Below, one piece after another: positions 16,927-25,441 of a stretch of DNA of 64,000 nt (positions are counted from its first letter, which is position 1; each line of letters begins with the position of its first letter). This DNA is from Thermococcus paralvinellae (GTDB lineage Archaea > Methanobacteriota_B > Thermococci > Thermococcales > Thermococcaceae): the NCBI RefSeq assembly GCF_000517445.1, contig NZ_CP006965.1, positions 1,893,743-1,957,742 on the forward strand, in the 5' to 3' direction. The translations under genes and the position numbers were made by a program. Under the pieces are notes generated by a model, which was given only the letters and a program-made list of their open reading frames with translations, had not been told where the DNA came from and did not search any database.

Positions 16927-17079
16927 TTTAATAAAATAAAAAGAACTCCTGAACTTGATGAAGTCCTTAAAAAAGTAAAGAAGAGTTGTCTAAGGCTCTT
17001 CGAGACAGTAGAGAAAGGAACAAGGCATGCGACTTTAAAATTTGTTTTTTACATAGTTTTAACTTTCTTGCCTTATTAG
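16921..17079 (+). CDS. Possible 52-residue ORF after repeat copy 1
   Basis: A GTG-started frame overlapping the repeat reads VEFNKIKRTPELDEVLKKVK and goes on to a hydrophobic end FVFYIVLTFLPY. It looks like a truncated helical protein. No family was recognised, there is no clear ribosome binding site, and it may be a relic. The DNA from 17080 to 17264 is very AT-rich and holds the phosphatase promoter. Confidence 0.25.
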   Translation: MEFNKIKRTPELDEVLKKVKKSCLRLFETVEKGTRHATLKFVFYIVLTFLPY

Positions 17080-17273
17080 ATTAGATATTAAGAAAACTTT
17101 GAAAACTTTTAATTATCATAATCAAAGACATTAAACATTTTGAACAATATCTAACTATTTTTGTTAAAATTCAAGAGCAAAAAGCTTTAATATTTATTTT
17201 ATCAAATAAAAAACAATTTACACTCCCATGCTTTGATATGGGGGCTTTTTAATTACAAATTGGGGTGGTCAAT

Positions 17274-18764
17274 ATGAAGAAGGTATTTGGGCTATTGTTA
17301 ATTATTGGGCTATTGGTTTTTGCCCAAGCAGGGATAGCAACAGCTCCAGCGACCACTTCAACGGGTGTCAAAAATGTTATATTGATTATCGGTGATGGTA
17401 TGGGGTTTGCTCATGTGCAGCTTACTAAACTAGTTTACGGACATCTTAACATGGAGGACTTTCCATATACTGGATTTGAGCTTACGTATTCTCTTAGTGG
17501 GGAGGTTACAGATTCCGCTGCAGCAGCTACAGCACTTGCTACGGGTATGAAGACATACAACGGTATGATTTCAACAGTAACTAATGGTGATAAAGTGTAT
17601 AATTTAACAACACTCCTTGAGCTTGCTCAATTCTTGGGTAAGTCAACTGGACTTGTTACAACTACCAGAATCACCCATGCAACTCCTGCTGCCTTTGGAG
17701 CCCACGTTGAAGACAGAGACATGGAGGCGGAAATTGCAAAGCAGCTCATTGAGCACAAGATCAACGTTCTCTTCGGTGGTGGGAAGAAGAAGTTTGATGA
17801 TGCAACCTTAGAACTGGCAAAGCAATACGGTTATGAAGTAATCTTCGACAAGGAAGGCCTAGAAAAGGCAAGCGGTGAATATGTGCTTGGATTGTTTGCA
17901 TACAGCCACATTCCCTACGTACTCGACAGGAGCGAGAGCGACGTTGGTCTGCTTGACATGACGAAGAAGGCCATTGAGCTGTTGGAGAGAAATCCAAACG
18001 GATTCTTCTTAATGATTGAAGCTGGAAGAATTGATCACGCAAGCCATGGAAACGACATTGTGGCAACCCTTGCTGAAACTAAAGAGTTGGATGATGTTGT
18101 GGGATATGTTCTAGAGTATGCGAAGAAGAGAGGAGACACGTTAGTAGTAGTTACAGGTGACCATGAAACTGGAGGCCTTGCTGTTGGAATTAACTATGGA
18201 AGTGTAGTTGATGTCAACAAGATACTCAGCATCAAAAAGAGTACAAGCTTTATGGCAGCTGAAATAAAGAATGGAGGAGACATTAAAGAGGTTGTCAAGA
18301 AATATACAGGGATAGAATTGAGCGATGAGGAAGTTGAATACATTAAACAGATGGATCAGGAGAATCCAATATTTGGTTTGTCCAACGCTTTGGGAGAGAT
18401 AATTTCAAAGAAAGTTGGAGTAACATTTGCTTCACACAAGCATACTGGAGAGCCAGTTCCTCTCTTAGCATATGGGCCTGGAGCAGATAACTTTGTAGGA
18501 TTCCACCACCATATACAGACCAGCAAGCTTATTGCAAAGCTTATGATCTTTGGCGTACCAAGAGTCAATATTCTATTTGAGGGAACAAGCTCTGCAAAGG
18601 GAGACCTAAATGGCGATTACAGAGTTGACGAGAAAGATGCGTATATTGCCTTAATGGTGCTCTTAGGAGAAAAAGTTGACAGCGAGCTAGAGGAAAGGGC
18701 AGACTTGGATAACAACGGAATCATAGACCTCCATGATGTAATGTTAATTCTCCAGGAAGCATAA
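17274..18764 (+). CDS. Secreted alkaline phosphatase with C-terminal dockerin-like module
   Basis: It removes phosphate from monoesters outside the cell. A signal peptide is seen (MKKVFGLLLIIGLLVFAQAG). The catalytic domain has the metal site IIGDGMG, the nucleophile TDSAAAATALATG (Ser), GRIDHASH, TGDHETGG and ASHKHTGE. The last 54 residues carry two EF-hand-like calcium loops, GDLNGDYRVDEKDA and ADLDNNGIIDLHDV, as in type I dockerins. GGGGTGG lies 5 bases before ATG 17274 (496 residues), and a GTG at 17265 is less likely. A CCCAT...ATGGG hairpin lies just upstream (17223-17244). Confidence 0.92.
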   Translation: MKKVFGLLLIIGLLVFAQAGIATAPATTSTGVKNVILIIGDGMGFAHVQLTKLVYGHLNMEDFPYTGFELTYSLSGEVTDSAAAATALATGMKTYNGMISTVTNGDKVYNLTTLLELAQFLGKSTGLVTTTRITHATPAAFGAHVEDRDMEAEIAKQLIEHKINVLFGGGKKKFDDATLELAKQYGYEVIFDKEGLEKASGEYVLGLFAYSHIPYVLDRSESDVGLLDMTKKAIELLERNPNGFFLMIEAGRIDHASHGNDIVATLAETKELDDVVGYVLEYAKKRGDTLVVVTGDHETGGLAVGINYGSVVDVNKILSIKKSTSFMAAEIKNGGDIKEVVKKYTGIELSDEEVEYIKQMDQENPIFGLSNALGEIISKKVGVTFASHKHTGEPVPLLAYGPGADNFVGFHHHIQTSKLIAKLMIFGVPRVNILFEGTSSAKGDLNGDYRVDEKDAYIALMVLLGEKVDSELEERADLDNNGIIDLHDVMLILQEA

Positions 18765-18839
18765 TTTTCTTTTACTCCTTTTTTTCTTCTGTTTTTTGTC
18801 TATTTCACTGTTATCTTGTGAGTTATCTAAGAGCGAAAA

Positions 18840-18848
18840 ATTTATAAA
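18840..18848 (+). promoter_or_regulatory. Thermosome TATA box
   Basis: GCGAAAA then ATTTATAAA is a strong BRE/TATA. Transcription should begin near 18870, inside the 26-bp repeat, leaving a leader of about 65 bases. Confidence 0.7.
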
Positions 18849-18874
18849 TAGTCCAAAGGAACCTATAGGTGGAA
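18849..18874 (+). repeat. 26-bp exact repeat, copy 2, over the thermosome transcription start
   Basis: Identical to 16901-16926. It abuts the TATA box and covers the expected transcription start, which is where archaeal heat-shock repressors act. It could be an operator. Confidence 0.85.
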
Positions 18875-18937
18875 ACAACAAATTGTGACTAAAAGCTGTT
18901 ATGGAATAATTTATAAAATTAAAGGAGGTGGGCGGAG

Positions 18938-20575
18938 ATGGCCCAGCTCGCAGGACAACCAATCTTAATTCTTCCCGAAGGAACCCAGAGATACGTTGGT
19001 AGAGATGCCCAAAGGTTGAACATTCTTGCTGCAAGAATTGTTGCTGAGACTGTTAGAACAACCTTAGGACCAAAGGGTATGGATAAAATGCTTGTTGACA
19101 GCCTTGGTGACATCGTCATTACCAACGATGGTGCCACTATTCTCGATGAGATGGACATCCAGCACCCAGCTGCAAAGATGATGGTCGAGGTCGCAAAGAC
19201 CCAGGACAAGGAGGCCGGTGACGGTACAACAACCGCTGTAGTTATCGCAGGTGAGCTCCTCAGGAAAGCTGAAGAGTTGCTCGACCAGAACATCCACCCA
19301 AGCATCATCGTCAAGGGTTACACAATGGCTGCCGAGAAGGCACAAGAGATCCTCGACAGCATTGCAAAGGACGTTGATGTTAGTGATGAGGAGACACTCT
19401 TGAAAGCTGCAATCACTTCAATCACCGGAAAGGCAGCTGAAGAGGAGAGGGAGTACCTAGCTAAGCTCGCAGTTGAGGCTGTTAAGCAGGTTGCAGAGAA
19501 GGTTGGCGACAAATATCACGTTGACATTGACAACATCAAGCTTGAGAAGAAGGAAGGTGGAAGTGTCAAAGACACCAGGCTCGTCAAGGGTGTTGTAATC
19601 GACAAGGAAAGAGTCCACCCAGGAATGCCAAAGAGAGTTGAGGGGGCTAAGATTGCACTCATCAACGACGCAATCGAGGTCAAGGAGACAGAGACAGATG
19701 CTGAGATCAGAATCACAAGCCCAGAGCAGCTCCAGGCATTCCTCGAGCAAGAGGAGAGAATGCTCAAGGAGATGGTTGACAAGATCGTTGCAACAGGAGC
19801 AAACGTTGTCTTCTGCCAGAAGGGAATTGACGACTTGGCACAGCACTACTTAGCCAAGGCTGGAATCTTGGCAGTCAGAAGAGTCAAGAAGAGCGACATG
19901 GAGAAGCTTGCAAAAGCAACAGGAGCTAAGATCGTCACAAACATCAGAGACCTCACACCAGATGACCTCGGTTACGCAGAGGTTGTTGAGGAGAGAAAGG
20001 TCGCTGGCGAGAACATGATCTTCGTTGAGGGCTGCAGGAATCCAAAGGCAGTAACAATCCTCATCAGAGGTGGAACAGAGCACGTCGTTGATGAAGTCGA
20101 GAGGGCAATGGAGGACGCTATAAAGGTCGTCAAGGACATCATTGAAGACGGCAAGATTGTTGCTGGTGGTGGAGCAAGCGAGATCGAGCTCAGCGTCAAG
20201 CTCGACGAGTACGCTAAGGAAGTCGGTGGAAAAGAGCAGCTCGCTATCGAGGCATTCGCTGAGGCACTCAAGGTCATTCCAAGAACATTAGCAGAGAACG
20301 CTGGACTTGACCCAATCGAGACACTCGTTAAGGTCATTGCAGCACACAAGGAGAAGGGACCAACAATTGGTGTTGATGTCTTCGCAGGAGAGCCAGCAGA
20401 CATGATGGAGAGGGGTGTCATCGAGCCAGTGAGAGTCAAGAAGCAGGCAATCAAGAGCGCAAGCGAAGCAGCAATCATGATACTCAGAATCGACGACGTC
20501 ATTGCAGCAAGCAAACTCGAAAAGGAGAAGGAAGGCAAGGGTGGAGAAACTGGAGGAGAAGACACTGAGTTCTGA
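18938..20575 (+). CDS. thsA: Thermosome subunit (group II chaperonin)
   Basis: An ATP-driven folding chamber subunit of the cytosol and a major heat-shock protein. The 545 residues show [14 protein letters not shown], the ATPase signature GDGTTTAVV, and [11 protein letters not shown] in the apical region. [11 protein letters not shown] marks the second ATPase half, and the tail is rich in Gly and Glu ([18 protein letters not shown]). AGGAGGTGG precedes ATG 18938. GC content and codon choice (many GAG, AAG, CTC) are visibly higher than in the neighbours, as expected for a highly expressed gene. Confidence 0.98.
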   Translation: MAQLAGQPILILPEGTQRYVGRDAQRLNILAARIVAETVRTTLGPKGMDKMLVDSLGDIVITNDGATILDEMDIQHPAAKMMVEVAKTQDKEAGDGTTTAVVIAGELLRKAEELLDQNIHPSIIVKGYTMAAEKAQEILDSIAKDVDVSDEETLLKAAITSITGKAAEEEREYLAKLAVEAVKQVAEKVGDKYHVDIDNIKLEKKEGGSVKDTRLVKGVVIDKERVHPGMPKRVEGAKIALINDAIEVKETETDAEIRITSPEQLQAFLEQEERMLKEMVDKIVATGANVVFCQKGIDDLAQHYLAKAGILAVRRVKKSDMEKLAKATGAKIVTNIRDLTPDDLGYAEVVEERKVAGENMIFVEGCRNPKAVTILIRGGTEHVVDEVERAMEDAIKVVKDIIEDGKIVAGGGASEIELSVKLDEYAKEVGGKEQLAIEAFAEALKVIPRTLAENAGLDPIETLVKVIAAHKEKGPTIGVDVFAGEPADMMERGVIEPVRVKKQAIKSASEAAIMILRIDDVIAASKLEKEKEGKGGETGGEDTEF

Positions 20576-20580
20576 TCTCT

Positions 20581-21177
20581 CTAATTCTTTTTGAGTTTTT
20601 CAATTTCCTCTTCAAGCCTCTTCAGCTTCTCCTTGGCTCTTCTCAGCTGGGCATTTGCTAAGTTAACTATTTTTGCGATATATTCTTCACTCACCCACAG
20701 CTCCCCGTTCGCTCCCAGAGGAACGTCCATTCTTTCTGTCGAGCGTATTTCAACTACAAGCTTCTTATGGCTGATGCTCTTGATGTTTGAATGCTTGAAG
20801 CCGCAGTTTATTGCCAGATTTAAAAGCTCAACAGCATCTTTTAATGTTTTGGCAGAAACGTGAATTATTGGGCTGTGAAGCATGAACCAGAGCATTCCAG
20901 AATCGTGCTTTTTGACAGCAACTAAAACTTCTTCAAGAGAAACTCTCCTATGCCACTTACCAAGCCATTCAGCGTTAACCTTATCCCCAAACTCTGGCAT
21001 CTGCATTACAGTTATCCTTCCAGAACATGAGGATGTTGTGAAATAATTTGGAAGGGAGTTTATTTTCTCTAAAAGAGATATTATATCCTCATCAACTAAT
21101 GCTTTTTCTAAGGCCTCTTTCAGGCTTTCCATTGCTTTTCGCTTTTGGAGTTCGAAGTTCTTTTCATAGAGGAACAT
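20581..21177 (-). CDS. taw3: tRNA(Phe) wyosine-pathway methyltransferase Taw3
   Basis: It N-methylates 4-demethylwyosine derivatives at position 37 of tRNA-Phe using SAM. The 198 residues carry the TYW3 pattern: NYFTTSSCSGRI near residue 46, WFMLHSPIIHV and SISHKKLVVEIRSTERMDVP. A Lys/Glu-rich helix ends the protein. It is convergent with the thermosome gene, 5 bases away. Length is usual. Confidence 0.9.
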   Translation of the reverse strand: MFLYEKNFELQKRKAMESLKEALEKALVDEDIISLLEKINSLPNYFTTSSCSGRITVMQMPEFGDKVNAEWLGKWHRRVSLEEVLVAVKKHDSGMLWFMLHSPIIHVSAKTLKDAVELLNLAINCGFKHSNIKSISHKKLVVEIRSTERMDVPLGANGELWVSEEYIAKIVNLANAQLRRAKEKLKRLEEEIEKLKKN

Positions 21178-21233
21178 GGGAGTAAGTTTGTAGACATCTT
21201 TTTAAAAATTAATCTTTTAAAAGCATAAGTCTA

Positions 21234-23213
21234 TTAAGAGGTTTGGGAAACGTATTGATTGAGCTGCACAAAGATGCCCTTCTCCTTAACAAACTCCACA
21301 AATCTCTTGTAAGTTGGATGTGCACTTAAAGTTTCGCTATCCCCAATGGCTATTAATTTGCGCTTTGCCCTTGTTAAGGAGACGTTTAGCCTTCTCAAAT
21401 CAGTTAAAAATCCGAGCTCGCCTTTTTTATTAGAGCGAACAAACGAAAGAATGATAACTTCTTTTTCTCTTCCTTGATATCCATCAACAGTTTTTACTTC
21501 AATTTCATCGTTTTCTAGGAGCAAGCTTATCAAATCTCTCTGGTCATCATAAGGAGTTATAACTCCAATCGACTCTGGCTTAATGCCCATTCTTAACAAT
21601 TTCTGTACGATCTCCTTAACGAGCTCTGCTTCCAACAGATTCTCCCTTGAAAGTGATCCTTTTCTTTGCCTTTCCCATTTTTCTGGATGTTTTGATGTAT
21701 CAACAAAAACTAACGGCTCTTTTAGATTTAAGATAGAATCCCAGGGTTCTCCAAAAGAGAAAACTCTAACACCCAAATCGAGCAAAGTTATGTTTTTAAC
21801 GCCATCGTAGGCCTTAATTTTTCCATTGTAGAACTCCTTGCTTGGGAACTCCATAAGCCTTTCATTCATTCTGTACTGGATTTCGAGCATCTTTGCTTTT
21901 GAGGGGTAAAGTTCAATTAGCTTTTCAAAGAGAGTCTCACTGAGTTCTTTTGCTTCCTCACTCAAAATTGTGGGGGGAAGTTGCTTATGGTCGCCGGCTA
22001 AGATGAATTTATTGGCTTTCGCTATAGGAATTAAAACACTTGGAATTGTTGCCTGTGAAGCCTCATCTATAACAGCAACATCAAATTTAATATCTTTTAT
22101 AAATTCAAGAGCTGCTGAAGAGTTTGTGCTCAAAACAACGTCAGCTTGTCTTATTATCTCTTTTACTATTTCCTCCTCAATCTTTTTGGCTTCATTATAC
22201 AACCTTTGAACTTTTTCATTGAATGTTATCCATTGGGCCATTGATTTTATGACTCTTGCTGGAATCCCTCTTGCTCCAATTCCTTTCTCTGCAAGCCTTA
22301 GGATTTGCCTATCCGTGAGACCTCTCCGCCATTGAGGCGTTGGTTTTGTATATTGATCTCTAAGCATTGCTAACCTTTCAGCCTTATTCCTGAACTCTCT
22401 CACTCTTTTATACTTTTCGTGGATTTCAACCTGATAAGCTAATGTTGACTCCTTTAGGTGCTTTGATACTCTAGAAGGATGTCCTAAGCGGACTAGCTTA
22501 ACTTTCCCCCATAAGCGCTCGACTAGGTTATCAACAGCTACGTTGCTCTCTGCAGTCGCCAAAACCTTTTTTCCCCTCTTTACTTCTTGGAGAATAACTT
22601 CAGCAACTGTTCGGGTTTTTCCAGTGCCGAAGGGACCATGAATTAGGAAGAAATCCTCACTTCCTAAGGCCAAGCCTACAGCCTTCTTTTGGCTCTCATT
22701 TAACTGTTCATCAAATGGTTTAAATTCAATATCAATACTCTCTTTGGGCTTTTCTAATCCAAGGATAAACCTTAATGCTCTCTTTCCACTTTCGCTAAGC
22801 TTATCAAGGTTTTCTATCTGCCTCTTAAATGTTATATCGTTGGCATAAAGATCAATTCTAACGTTTCTTAAGGCCCAAGAAGGAACTGTTTCAAGAGCAA
22901 CAACAAGAAAGCGCTTTCCCTTTTCAGTTACAGTTCCAATTAAATCACTCGCTAGGGGATTACCTTTGCTTATCACGACCAAATCCCCAACGCTGATTTC
23001 AGTCTTTATTTCCTGCTTTCTGCCGTATTTAACAAGTTTATATCCAAACTCTTCACCGATAATCTTTCCGTTTAAACCCAAAACAGCTCTTCCCACTTTT
23101 TCTCTCTCATAGCCAGTTAACTTTCTCATTTCTTCCCGCATAGCTTCTATCTCTGCCTCTCGCTCAAGCTCAACGAGCTCCTTGAGATGATTGATGTACC
23201 GAATTAAGTTCAT
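21234..23213 (-). CDS. Superfamily 1 DNA/RNA helicase, IGHMBP2/UPF1-like
   Basis: An ATP-dependent helicase. Motifs in order are Walker A GPFGTGKT, motif II DEASQA, motif III GDHKQLPP, motif V TVDGYQGREKEV and motif VI LNVSLTRAKRKL. An N-terminal beta-barrel (stalk) region precedes them, typical of the UPF1-like group. GGTGGGG before ATG 23213 fixes a 659-residue protein. The frame extends 34 codons upstream without support. Its role is likely in repair or RNA turnover, but this cannot be settled from sequence. Confidence 0.9.
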   Translation of the reverse strand: MNLIRYINHLKELVELEREAEIEAMREEMRKLTGYEREKVGRAVLGLNGKIIGEEFGYKLVKYGRKQEIKTEISVGDLVVISKGNPLASDLIGTVTEKGKRFLVVALETVPSWALRNVRIDLYANDITFKRQIENLDKLSESGKRALRFILGLEKPKESIDIEFKPFDEQLNESQKKAVGLALGSEDFFLIHGPFGTGKTRTVAEVILQEVKRGKKVLATAESNVAVDNLVERLWGKVKLVRLGHPSRVSKHLKESTLAYQVEIHEKYKRVREFRNKAERLAMLRDQYTKPTPQWRRGLTDRQILRLAEKGIGARGIPARVIKSMAQWITFNEKVQRLYNEAKKIEEEIVKEIIRQADVVLSTNSSAALEFIKDIKFDVAVIDEASQATIPSVLIPIAKANKFILAGDHKQLPPTILSEEAKELSETLFEKLIELYPSKAKMLEIQYRMNERLMEFPSKEFYNGKIKAYDGVKNITLLDLGVRVFSFGEPWDSILNLKEPLVFVDTSKHPEKWERQRKGSLSRENLLEAELVKEIVQKLLRMGIKPESIGVITPYDDQRDLISLLLENDEIEVKTVDGYQGREKEVIILSFVRSNKKGELGFLTDLRRLNVSLTRAKRKLIAIGDSETLSAHPTYKRFVEFVKEKGIFVQLNQYVSQTS

Positions 23214-23387
23214 TTTCCCCACCAATTTTTGAGGTGCTTCCCATATTAGTCTGAGATTATTTAAGGTTAAATAATTCAATGGTGCATAATTTTTAGGGGA
23301 CTTTTTACCAAACATAAAAAACTGGAGTGAACTTAAAATTTCATACTCAAAAAAGATAAGTTAAACTAGCTTCTTAGAATAGTTTTC

Positions 23388-23465
23388 TGGTGGGCCCGCG
23401 GGGCTTCGAACCCCGGACCTCCCGCTTATCAGGCGGGCGCTCTGACCAGGCTGAGCCACGGGCCC
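23388..23465 (-). tRNA. tRNA-Ile (GAT)
   Basis: The minus strand folds into a full cloverleaf: acceptor GGGCCCG/CGGGCCC, T loop GTTCGAA, anticodon loop CTGATAA with GAT at 34-36. The 3' CCA is encoded (23388-23390). It lies 8 bases from tRNA-Glu and is probably co-transcribed with it. Confidence 0.95.
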
Positions 23466-23473
23466 TCTTCAAC

Positions 23474-23551
23474 TGGTGCCCCGGCCGGGATTTGAACCCG
23501 GGTCGCGGGATCGAGAGTCCCGCATGATTGACCGGGCTACACCACCGGGGC
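23474..23551 (-). tRNA. tRNA-Glu (CTC)
   Basis: The minus strand gives acceptor GCCCCGG/CCGGGGC, T loop GTTCAAAT, and an anticodon stem CGGGA/TCCCG around CTCTCGA, so the anticodon is CTC. CCA is encoded. A TATA box lies about 25-35 bases upstream. Confidence 0.93.
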
Positions 23552-23574
23552 GCCGATAATCCTAAGCTCTGCCA

Positions 23575-23587
23575 AATTTATAAATTT
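23575..23587 (-). promoter_or_regulatory. TATA box for the tRNA-Glu/tRNA-Ile unit
   Basis: AAATTTATAAATT (minus strand) is centred about 30 bases before the 5' end of tRNA-Glu at 23551. Confidence 0.6.
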
Positions 23588-23642
23588 TTCGGTAATATCT
23601 TCCCATGCCCTCTCTATAAATGTCCTTACCATAAATTAAACT

Positions 23643-24290
23643 TCATAGTCTTATCTCGAGATTATTTAGTTTTTCATTTGCAGATTTTGTTATTACTGCT
23701 CTTGTTTCATTCCCGATTTTCTTAATCTTAATTATAGTACTTGCCAGCTCTTCAAGAAGAGGAAGTACTCCAAATTCAGTTGTATTTATGAGATCTATGT
23801 TTACAAAATAAAACGCTATTCTCTTTTTATTTCCTATCCACGATAAGAGATTGTTAATGTTTGTGATTATCTCCCTCTTGCTGTCAGCCAGCATGAATAG
23901 CTTCTCTATACCCAAAACAATGTTAATAATTGGTTTTTGAGAGCTTTCAAAGAGAGGTCTTGCTATTTGTTCATATTCTCTCCACTGTATAGCAGATTCT
24001 TTCATAGTTATATGTCCAACAATGTTTCCGACTTCTAGCCTGCCTCCTTCTTTTATAACCAACACATTATTAAGCAAGCTTGAATCAAGATCTGCTAGCT
24101 CTATGTTTACCTTATATATATACAGAGTACCTAAGATGTCATCAATGACAACTGGGTAGCCTCTACTTTTTGCCCATCTTATTAGACTATACAGCTCCCT
24201 ATACGACATAGAGTCAGATAAATCTTCTATAATTACAGTTTCTCCAAGTTTTAGCAAGCCCCATAACTCATCTAAATTAAATTTACACAT
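23643..24290 (-). CDS. DUF257 family protein
   Basis: A 215-residue protein of a family restricted to Thermococcales. It shows the family pattern LWGLLKLGETVIIED, a central YSLIRWAKSRGYPVVIDDIL and the following strand IYKVNIELADLD. The family is thought to have a RecA/KaiC-like fold, although no Walker A motif is left here. It has no membrane span or signal. AGGTG lies about 8 bases before ATG 24290, and an earlier in-frame GTG (24311) is less likely. It heads a lineage-specific cluster up to 27 kb and is divergent from the next gene. Confidence 0.75.
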   Translation of the reverse strand: MCKFNLDELWGLLKLGETVIIEDLSDSMSYRELYSLIRWAKSRGYPVVIDDILGTLYIYKVNIELADLDSSLLNNVLVIKEGGRLEVGNIVGHITMKESAIQWREYEQIARPLFESSQKPIINIVLGIEKLFMLADSKREIITNINNLLSWIGNKKRIAFYFVNIDLINTTEFGVLPLLEELASTIIKIKKIGNETRAVITKSANEKLNNLEIRL

Positions 24291-24481
24291 ACCCTCACAC
24301 CTCATATTCACTATAATGTTATTGTGTCATATTAATAGAAATACTTTCTATTTTTAATACTTTTTGGCATATGTTTAGTATATCGTAAAAAACTTACTAT
24401 ACATTCCGATTATTTTTTAATACATTTTAGTCGTTATAGTAAGGGTAAGAAAAAAACACGCTCTAGCAGGGGTGAAAGTGG

Positions 24482-24943
24482 ATGCCATACGTTCCCAATG
24501 CTAAAATCATTATCCCTGAAAAGAAGCCTGAAAACTTGACCGAACTTTTGGAATTGCTATTTCCTAATCATCCTGAAAGACAGAGATTGGCCATATTTTT
24601 ATTGGAGAGAATTCACAAGGAGGTAAAAAGGTATGGATTTCGGGCAGAAAATTGGTTAGAGCTAATCTTGGAATATCTTGGTAATGAAGAGTTAATTTAC
24701 TATTATCGAATGCTTGTTGAGGAGAAAGTTTCAAGGACTGAAATACATAGACTGATTGAAAAGAAGGCAAAAGAGTTGGGAATACCCTTTGGGACTGCAA
24801 AAACTAACTACAATATCGTTGTAAAAACTCTCCAAAACGCTCGAATTATATATAGGACAAATAATTATTACAAAACCACAAAAGAATTCAGCAAACTGCT
24901 TTGTGAGATAGCTGAAGTTTGGAATAAATGGCTAGCTCGATGA
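24482..24943 (+). CDS. Winged-helix-like protein, paralog 1 (MPYVPNAKIIIPEKKP family)
   Basis: A 153-residue basic protein, clearly paralogous to 26547-27011 (they share the opening MPY-P-AKIIIPEKKP and the block FGTAKTNYNIV-KTLQNAR). The segment HRLIEKKAKELGIPFGTAKT and the following NARIIYRTNNYYKTT look like a helix-turn-helix plus wing, so DNA binding is likely. Its N-terminal half is helical. GGGGTGA precedes ATG 24482. The family name is unknown to me. Its neighbours are DUF257 and DUF835 genes. Confidence 0.65.
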   Translation: MPYVPNAKIIIPEKKPENLTELLELLFPNHPERQRLAIFLLERIHKEVKRYGFRAENWLELILEYLGNEELIYYYRMLVEEKVSRTEIHRLIEKKAKELGIPFGTAKTNYNIVVKTLQNARIIYRTNNYYKTTKEFSKLLCEIAEVWNKWLAR

Positions 24944-25064
24944 CTTTACTGCAATTTTTTAGTTAGCTTACTGTTTAGACAGTGCCAAAAGTTAGAACTT
25001 GATGTTTCCATAAAGTTAGGTTATTTTCAAAGTTGGAGGAAAATACAAAAGGGCATAATAAAAA

Positions 25065-25236
25065 TGAGGGACACTCTATAGAAATTGACCTACAGCGGAG
25101 TTTCACCTTGAGGCAAAGCTTACATCTCTATCACAAACCCTTACAACTCTGGGTAAGTTGCAGGATTTGCTTAGATGCAAACTTTGGATCGAGATGAAGC
25201 TTTCGCTTGGTCTTTTCCTATACAGTGCCCCTCACT
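25065..25236 (-). ncRNA. Putative structured RNA, copy A (about 172 nt)
   Basis: On the minus strand it begins TGAGGGGCACTGTATAGGAA and ends TTTCTATAGAGTGTCCCTCA. The ends pair in a stem of about 20 bp with one mismatch. Inside, AAAGCTTCATCTC pairs with GAGATGTAAGCTTT, and CAACT pairs with AGTTG around the loop TACCCAG. A TATA box lies about 24 nt upstream and a TTTTTATT run follows the 3' end. Copy B (40454-40633) shares the same folds and promoter. No known family was recognised. The alternative is a MITE with terminal inverted repeats. Confidence 0.6.
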
Positions 25237-25253
25237 ATATACCTCGTACTTAA

Positions 25254-25264
25254 CATATATAAAC
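25254..25264 (-). promoter_or_regulatory. TATA box of putative RNA copy A
   Basis: GTTTATATATG on the minus strand is centred about 24 nt before the predicted 5' end at 25236. The same box and spacing are present in copy B. Confidence 0.5.
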
Positions 25265-25441
25265 TTTTCTACTTTTTAATTCTTGTTTTAATTAAAGTTT
25301 TAATCTGAAATAAATAAAATTTATTTTTGGAAAATAATAAACTTATATTTGACAAAGAGAAGAGTGTTAAGTGGGAGGAGGAATATTTATAAAACATTGA
25401 AGTACTTTCTAATAGTCACACCAGTATGAACGGTGATATTA

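Noticed and set aside
19972..20565. 197-codon minus-strand ORF inside the thermosome gene
   Set aside because: Ser/Leu-rich mirror of the higher-GC chaperonin codons. No ribosome binding site and no family features.
25065..25234. MITE with about 20-bp terminal inverted repeats
   Set aside because: Not excluded, but put second. Similarity extends past the repeats into the TATA box, paired changes keep the stem, and no clear target-site duplication is seen.
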